Origin: CAVPHV01 sp964465915
GTDB lineage: Bacteria; Actinomycetota; Acidimicrobiia; Spongiisociales; UBA5794
Assembly (NCBI GenBank): GCA_964465915.1
Contig: CAYXMJ010000114.1
Location: 1 to 10,209, forward strand
Reading direction: 5' to 3'
DNA: 10,209 nucleotides
The notes under the pieces are model-generated. The model saw only the letters and a program-made list of their open reading frames with translations, was not told the DNA's origin and searched no databases. Both the position numbers and the translations under genes were made by a program. Every line of letters starts with the position of its first letter. Position 1 is the stretch's first letter. Of this stretch, positions 5,476 to 10,209 are shown piece by piece.

Positions 5476-7092
5476 ATGGGACTCGTGAAGGGTCGTCTCG
5501 TCTTCGTCATGCACGCCCACCTGCCCTACGTCCTGGGTCACGGCGAGTGGCCGTATGGGTCATCGTGGCTGTTCGAGGCTGCCGCCGACACCTACCTCCC
5601 GTTGCTCGGATCGCTCGAGGCTCTGAGCGCGGAGGGGGTGCGGCCGGCGTTGACCCTCGAGTTCACCCCGGTACTGGGGGAGCAACTGGACGATGACCGC
5701 TTTCGCACGGGGCTGGTTGGTCACCTCGGCGCACTCATCGACGCCGCCATTCGCAATCGAGATGACGCCGCAGCGTCGGGCGATACGGAACGAGCCGCCA
5801 TTGCCGAGGCTTGGCGGGATCGCTACCAAGCGACGTTGGACGATTTCGAGCGGCGCAATCGTGACATCCTCAGTGGATTTGGTGCCCTTGATGCAGCCGG
5901 TGCCATCGAGCTGTTCACGAGCGCCCGCACTCACGGGTTCCTCCCCTTGCTGGGTTCTGCGGAGCGAACCCGCCACCAGGTAGGCGACGGCGTGGCCTGG
6001 TTTCGGGCGCGGTTCGGCCGTGAGCCACGTGGGATCTGGATGCCGGAGTGCGCCTACCGACCCGCCGGGCCCTGGCAACCTGCCGCGGGCTTGCCGATCG
6101 AGCGGGAACGGCCCGGGGTCGAGACGTTCCTGGAGGCGGCCGGCCTCGACTGGACGATCATCGACGCTCACCTCGTTACCGAGGGAGCCCCCATCGGGAA
6201 CTATCCGCCGTGGTCTGCGGCTGCCGGGAAGGGGCTGTCGCCCCATCAGATCTACACCCTCGGGGACTCGACGGTTGCCGCGTTTCCTCGCGACCCCACC
6301 ACGACTGTGCAGGTGTGGTCGGGCGACATCGGCTACCCGGCCAACCCCTGGTTTCTGGAATTCCATCGCCGCCACCACGAAGGAGGGTTGCGCTACTGGC
6401 GGGTCACCGACCGCGAACTCGACATCGGCGAGAAGGCTCCCTACCAGCCGGGTCGGGCGGACGCCGCCGTTGCCGAGCAGGGCCACCACTTCGCTCGCCT
6501 CGTTGGGGAGACCATCGCCAACACCGTTGCCGCCGGGGTCGAGGATCCGGTGGTCTTGGCGCCGTACGACGCCGAACTCTTTGGGCACTGGTGGCGCGAG
6601 GGTGTGCAGTGGTTCGCGGCCGCCAGGCGCGAACTCGACGCGTCCGGTATTGCGGTTGTCACCGCTTCGGAGGCTCTCGACGCAGTGGGCACAGCCCAGG
6701 CGGTGCGGGTTCCGGCGGGTTCGTGGGGAGAGGGCGGCGACTTTCGAGTGTGGGATGTGCCGTCGACCGCCGACCTGTGGCGCGCCATCTACGCCGCCGA
6801 GGCTGCGCTTGGACAGACCCAGGTCGATCACCCGGTACCAGAGCCGGCCTTGCGCACCGTGCTCGACCAGCTGCGGCGTACGGTGCTGCTCATCGAGAGC
6901 TCCGACTGGGCGTTCCTGATATCGACCGGCACTGCAGTCGGCTACGCCACCAAGAGGTGGCGAGGACACGCCGCCGATGCCGCGTTCCTCACCGATCTCG
7001 CCGGGCAATTGGCTGCGGGGTCGAGCCTCGACGCCGAGCAGGAGCGCTGTCTTGCCGACCTCGGGGAGCGAGATAGGGTGTGGCTCCCGTGA
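5476..7092 (+). CDS. GH57 1,4-alpha-glucan branching enzyme
   Basis: The 538-aa protein matches the usual GH57 branching-enzyme length (about 520-530) and lacks a signal peptide. Region I is HAHLPYV near the N-terminus. ALTLEFTPVLGEQL follows. Region III is GIWMPECAY with the predicted nucleophile Glu191, and region IV is APYDAELFGHWW with the predicted acid/base Asp365. A helical C-terminal part in the style of DUF1957 closes the protein. The reaction cuts an alpha-1,4 chain and rejoins it as an alpha-1,6 branch, using the linear glucan made by the synthase next door. Its stop overlaps the start region of the synthase, so the two are probably translated together. ATG 5476 is chosen. GTG 5458 and GTG 5485 are in frame too, and homologues begin closest to 5476-5485. 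No good SD is seen. Confidence 0.9.
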   Translation: MGLVKGRLVFVMHAHLPYVLGHGEWPYGSSWLFEAAADTYLPLLGSLEALSAEGVRPALTLEFTPVLGEQLDDDRFRTGLVGHLGALIDAAIRNRDDAAASGDTERAAIAEAWRDRYQATLDDFERRNRDILSGFGALDAAGAIELFTSARTHGFLPLLGSAERTRHQVGDGVAWFRARFGREPRGIWMPECAYRPAGPWQPAAGLPIERERPGVETFLEAAGLDWTIIDAHLVTEGAPIGNYPPWSAAAGKGLSPHQIYTLGDSTVAAFPRDPTTTVQVWSGDIGYPANPWFLEFHRRHHEGGLRYWRVTDRELDIGEKAPYQPGRADAAVAEQGHHFARLVGETIANTVAAGVEDPVVLAPYDAELFGHWWREGVQWFAAARRELDASGIAVVTASEALDAVGTAQAVRVPAGSWGEGGDFRVWDVPSTADLWRAIYAAEAALGQTQVDHPVPEPALRTVLDQLRRTVLLIESSDWAFLISTGTAVGYATKRWRGHAADAAFLTDLAGQLAAGSSLDAEQERCLADLGERDRVWLP

Positions 7093-8426
7093 AGATCCTG
7101 ATGTCGGCCGCTGAACTTGGCCCCTTCGTCCGCACCGGCGGCTTGGGCAACGCCGTCGCGGGCTTGGCCGGCGCACTGGCCCGGCTCGGCCATGACGTGA
7201 CGGTCACGGTGCCGGGGTACCGCGATCTCGAGCCGGAAGGCACCGCGGTCGGTGGCAGTTGGTACCGGATTCCCGACCCGCGCCTGCATGTGCTTGCGTA
7301 CCGGGACGCCGCCTTCGCCCGCCCCGGGATCTACGGGCCGGAGCCCGGCACCGGTTACGACGACAACTGGCTGCGCTTTGGGCGGTTCGCGCGGGCGACG
7401 GCAGACCTCTCCGGCGACTTCGATGTGCTCCATCTCCACGACGCTCATGTCGGGGCCGCCGCGCTGCTGGCGTCCCTCCCCACCGTGTTCACCATCCACA
7501 ACGCTGCTCATCCGATGTTGGGCCCGCTTGATGAGGCTGCAGCCCTGCTTGGTGTGGCTCCGGAGGCGGCAACGCTCGGCGGGGCGCTCGAGTGGTTTGG
7601 GTCTGCCAACTATCTCAAAGCAGGCATGGTTGGCGCCGACCGAGTGACGACGGTAAGTCCCGGGCACGCCGTCGAACTCGCCGTGCCCGAAACCTCGTTT
7701 GGCCTGTCCGGCATCGTTGCCTCCCTGGCCCACCCCATCGTTGGGATCCTGAACGGGATCGACACCACATCGTGGGATCCGGCCACCGACGATGCGCTGC
7801 CGGCGCCCTTCACGGCGACTGCCCTGGGCGGTAGACAGAAGTCACGAGCCGCCTTGTTGGCCCTGGCGGGCCTCAGTGATGGTGTGGTCTTTGGCAACGT
7901 GGGAAGGATGGCGCGCCAGAAGGGTCTCGGTCTCCTCGAACCCACCATCGCCGAGTTGGTGGCTGAGGGCTTCCGATTGGTATTGGTCGGCAACGGAGAA
8001 CTCGATGCCATGGTCGACGATTGGGCAGAGCGTTACCCAGATGCGGTGGCCCACTTGCCCTATCAAGACTCGTTGTCGCGGCTGGTGTCGGCCGGCGCCG
8101 ATGCCTACCTGATGCCATCGGAGTTCGAGCCGTGTGGTCTCGGGCAGTTGTATGCAATGCAGTACGGAACGCCGCCGGTCGTCCGCCTCACCGGCGGCCT
8201 TGCCGACAGCGTGCCCGACATCGACGAGCACGACGAGCACGGTACGGGGTTGGGTTTCCGCACCTTTGAGCCGGAATCGTTGGCCAAGACGATTCGCCGT
8301 GCCATGCGCTACCACCTCGGGTTGCCACGCTTGTGGGAGCGAATGCAGGTGAACGGCATGACGGTCGACTGGTCGTGGGAGGCGCGCGCCGCCGAATACG
8401 AAGCGGTGTACACCGCAGTCTCCTAA
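7080..8426 (+). CDS. glgA: Glycogen synthase, GT5 family
   Basis: The 448-aa glucosyltransferase extends alpha-1,4-glucan from a sugar nucleotide (ADP-glucose in typical bacterial GlgA). The N-terminal GT5 domain opens with KILMSAAELGPFVRTGGLGN. GlgA normally has Lys in KTGGLGD, and here the motif is RTGGLGN. FTIHNAAH carries the active-site His. The C-terminal half has GRMARQKGLGLL with the donor-phosphate-binding Arg/Lys pair. The signature PSEFEPCGLGQLYAMQYGTPPVV, followed by RLTGGLADSV, includes the catalytic Glu region. GTG 7080 has GGGGAG 11 nt upstream (7063-7068). GTG 7089 gives a 4-bp GTGA overlap with the branching-enzyme stop and aligns better with family N-termini. Either way the two genes are coupled. 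It is somewhat shorter than E. coli GlgA (477). No promoter of its own is seen. Confidence 0.92.
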   Translation: MAPVKILMSAAELGPFVRTGGLGNAVAGLAGALARLGHDVTVTVPGYRDLEPEGTAVGGSWYRIPDPRLHVLAYRDAAFARPGIYGPEPGTGYDDNWLRFGRFARATADLSGDFDVLHLHDAHVGAAALLASLPTVFTIHNAAHPMLGPLDEAAALLGVAPEAATLGGALEWFGSANYLKAGMVGADRVTTVSPGHAVELAVPETSFGLSGIVASLAHPIVGILNGIDTTSWDPATDDALPAPFTATALGGRQKSRAALLALAGLSDGVVFGNVGRMARQKGLGLLEPTIAELVAEGFRLVLVGNGELDAMVDDWAERYPDAVAHLPYQDSLSRLVSAGADAYLMPSEFEPCGLGQLYAMQYGTPPVVRLTGGLADSVPDIDEHDEHGTGLGFRTFEPESLAKTIRRAMRYHLGLPRLWERMQVNGMTVDWSWEARAAEYEAVYTAVS

Positions 8427-8519
8427 GACTCAGCTCAGGATACGGTCCGGCCTGGTCGATATTTCCTTGATAGCAATGGCGAGCACTTCCCCACGCCCTG
8501 ACTGCGGGACGGCAGTGCG

Positions 8520-10209
8520 ATGACCTGGCACGGAGAACGATGGGAGGACCGTCGCGTCCGGGCCTGGCTGATTCGCGCTGTCGTCTTCATCGTGCCCGTG
8601 GTGGCGGCGATCGTGGTAGCCACTGTGGTGGCCAATTCCCTCCCTGATCCCGACGGACTCTGGGGCAGCCTGGCGTGGTGGGCTCTGGTGCTCGGATCCT
8701 CGTTCGGCACGATGTGGCTGGTCGACCGGATCGCTCGCCAACTCCTGCCGCTGGCGGCGCTGCTGCGGATGTCGCTGGTGTTCCCTGACAAGGCACCATC
8801 TCGCTTCAGCGTTGCGCTGCGGTCGAACTCCTCGCGGCGGATGCAGGCAGATGTCGAGCGGGCGCGCGCCGCCGGGGTAGACGACGATCCCACCCGGGCC
8901 GCCGAGTTTGTTCTTGCCATGGTCGCCTCCCTTGGCGATCACGACCGTCTCACTCGTGGCCACGCCGAGCGGACCCGGGCCTACACCGACCTGCTCGCCG
9001 AGGAATTGGGCATCCCGCTCGACGACCGCGACCGGTTGCGTTGGGTCGCTCTGCTCCACGACGTCGGCAAGCTCGGTGTCCCCGCCGAGGTCCTCAGCTC
9101 CGATCACAAACTCACCGAAGAGGACTGGTCCCACGTCAGAAACCACCCGGCCGACGGGTACGAACTCACCCGACCCATCCACGATTTCCTGGGGCCGTGG
9201 GCGCTGACGATCCTTCACCACCACGAGCAGTACGACGGGTCGGGCTATCCGGCGGGGATTGCCGGCGAGGGCATCGCCTATGGAGCCAGGGTTGTTGCCG
9301 TCGGCGACGCCTACGACGCCATGACTGCCTTCCGCACCTATCAGCCGGCACTGTCGACGGCGGCGGCTCGAAAGGAACTCGCCGCCGGAGCAGGGAGCCA
9401 GTTCGACCCCCATGTGGTGCGGGCGTTTCTCAGCCTCTCGATGGGGAGTCTCCGCCGGGTGGCCGGCCCCCTTGCTTTCCTCGGGCAGCTGCCGTTCATC
9501 GGAGGACTGCGGCGCCTCGGCGACACCGCCACCGCGGCCGTCGCCACCACGGCGGCGTTGGGTATTGCCCTGGTCGGCGGGCTGATCCCTGGGCCGAACA
9601 GCGGCGTGAGCGTCGGTGACATCGTCCCCTCCTACGCCAACCAGGACGTTTCCGAATACGAGGTGAGCTGGGGCGGCAACGGGACGTTCGATCCGGACAA
9701 CGTCGACCCCGACTCCGTGCTGATCGTGCAGGCCCCGACGACCGGCATCGTGGCTGCCGATGACGATGGCGTTCTGGTCTATCTGCCCGAACCAGGACCG
9801 GTCACCGGAGATCGCTACGTGGTCGAGTTGTGCGACATGGATGGCGATTGTGTGGCTTTGCCGGTGGTTGTGCTTCCCGAGGACGACATCGTGGCGGCAC
9901 CACCCGGCGGCGATAGTGGTAGCCCGGCGCCGACCAATCCACCCCAACCACGAGCAACGGCGACGACCTCGACGACTACCTCTTCGACAACGACGACAAC
10001 GCAGTTCCCGACTCCGAGCACGCTGCCGCCGCAGACCACTACGACCGCGCCGCCCGTCACCACTACAACTACGACTCTGCCGTCCACGACTACATCGACC
10101 ACCACCTCCACAACCACGTCGACGATCGCTCCGCCGCCGACGACCGCCACGACGACGACGACGGCGACCACCACGACAACAACGACAATGGTGCCGCCGG
10201 CACCGCCCG
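8520..10209 (+). CDS. Membrane HD-GYP phosphodiesterase with outside Ig/cadherin-like domain and Thr/Pro-rich tail (partial)
   Basis: The frame opens at ATG 8520, 21 nt after an in-frame TGA, and has no stop before the window ends (563 codons visible). Two membrane segments (about 17-38 and 47-66) precede a cytoplasmic HD-GYP domain. Its metal and signature residues are all present: His148, HD at 180-181 in LLHDVGKLGVP, His205 and His209, HHHE at 233-236 with DGSGYP at 239-244, and Asp263 in GDAYDAMT. HD-GYP enzymes hydrolyse cyclic dinucleotides, usually c-di-GMP. A third membrane segment (about 337-356) then exports a domain of about 100 residues whose end (LVYLPEPGPVTGDRYVVELCDMDGDC) resembles cadherin/Ig-like repeats of surface proteins. 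Positive charges flank the membrane segments on the predicted inside. From about residue 461 the chain is almost only Thr, Pro, Ser and Ala. Ligand and partner are unknown. Confidence 0.88.
   Translation, partial: MTWHGERWEDRRVRAWLIRAVVFIVPVVAAIVVATVVANSLPDPDGLWGSLAWWALVLGSSFGTMWLVDRIARQLLPLAALLRMSLVFPDKAPSRFSVALRSNSSRRMQADVERARAAGVDDDPTRAAEFVLAMVASLGDHDRLTRGHAERTRAYTDLLAEELGIPLDDRDRLRWVALLHDVGKLGVPAEVLSSDHKLTEEDWSHVRNHPADGYELTRPIHDFLGPWALTILHHHEQYDGSGYPAGIAGEGIAYGARVVAVGDAYDAMTAFRTYQPALSTAAARKELAAGAGSQFDPHVVRAFLSLSMGSLRRVAGPLAFLGQLPFIGGLRRLGDTATAAVATTAALGIALVGGLIPGPNSGVSVGDIVPSYANQDVSEYEVSWGGNGTFDPDNVDPDSVLIVQAPTTGIVAADDDGVLVYLPEPGPVTGDRYVVELCDMDGDCVALPVVVLPEDDIVAAPPGGDSGSPAPTNPPQPRATATTSTTTSSTTTTTQFPTPSTLPPQTTTTAPPVTTTTTTLPSTTTSTTTSTTTSTIAPPPTTATTTTTATTTTTTTMVPPAPP
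9949..10209 (+). repeat. Thr/Pro-rich low-complexity coding tract
   Basis: This is in-frame low-complexity DNA made mainly of ACN codons, coding runs of Thr broken by Ser, Pro and Ala. It continues to the window edge. The units are irregular, with no constant spacer length and no second strand with a plausible gene. It probably forms an extended, perhaps glycosylated, stalk outside the cell. The gene end lies beyond the window. Confidence 0.75.

Noticed and set aside
5560..7176. 538-aa open frame on the minus strand
   Set aside because: It is antisense to the GH57 branching enzyme, an effect of high GC codon bias; no domain is visible.
8501..8516. Short hairpin ACTGC-6 nt-GCAGT before the HD-GYP start
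   Set aside because: Only a 5-bp stem without a T-tract; too weak to call a terminator or regulatory site.
8430..9947. 505-aa open frame on the minus strand
   Set aside because: It is the complement of the HD-GYP gene, which has all family motifs. The minus product is low-complexity Arg/Gly/Asp/His-rich with no recognisable domain.
9815..10174. Valine-rich minus-strand frame that could look like a membrane protein
   Set aside because: It is just the complement of the Thr codon runs of the HD-GYP tail.
9949..10209. Repetitive DNA considered as a CRISPR array
   Set aside because: There are no fixed-length repeats separated by unique spacers; it is an in-frame low-complexity Thr/Pro tract.

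Overview
The window is high-GC bacterial DNA, most likely from an actinobacterium and plausibly from class Acidimicrobiia. The basis is base composition, GTG starts, a probable leaderless transcript, and long threonine-rich linkers on secreted or surface proteins. The taxonomy is inferred from style and was not tested by a search.

Layout from left to right. (1) 1-420 (+): the C-terminal part of a MoeA-type molybdopterin molybdenumtransferase, cut by the window edge. (2) 396-2571 (-): a maltose/maltodextrin-type ABC uptake locus, with malE (lipoprotein binding protein) followed by a malF that stops after three membrane segments and the P2 loop. Its core permease domain is absent, no malG follows, and its tail overlaps the end of moeA in antisense. 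A perfect 14-bp inverted repeat surrounds the malF start codon. (3) 2572-2739: the divergent control region between malE and a LacI/MalR-like repressor gene, holding at least three CTTGCAA-type sites. (4) 2740-3747 (+): the LacI-family repressor. (5) 3748-3869: a convergent gap holding an 89-bp inverted-repeat element. (6) 3870-5435 (-): an intracellular GH13 neopullulanase/cyclomaltodextrinase-like glycosidase. (7) 5476-8426 (+): a GH57 1,4-alpha-glucan branching enzyme overlapping a GT5 glycogen synthase. (8) 8520 to the window end (+): an HD-GYP phosphodiesterase with three membrane segments, an outside domain resembling the cadherin/Ig-like repeats of surface proteins, and a long Thr/Pro tail. 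It is open at the right edge.

Most genes describe alpha-glucan economy. Maltodextrins are captured by MalE under a MalR-like repressor, cleaved by the GH13 enzyme, and rebuilt into branched storage glucan by the GT5 synthase and GH57 branching enzyme. The transporter looks incomplete as it stands: the permease is truncated and no MalG or ATPase is visible. I did not find a clear new defence or mobile system. The best leads are the HD-GYP 'inside-out' receptor, the hairpin around the malF start, the truncated malF, and the unexplained inverted-repeat element.
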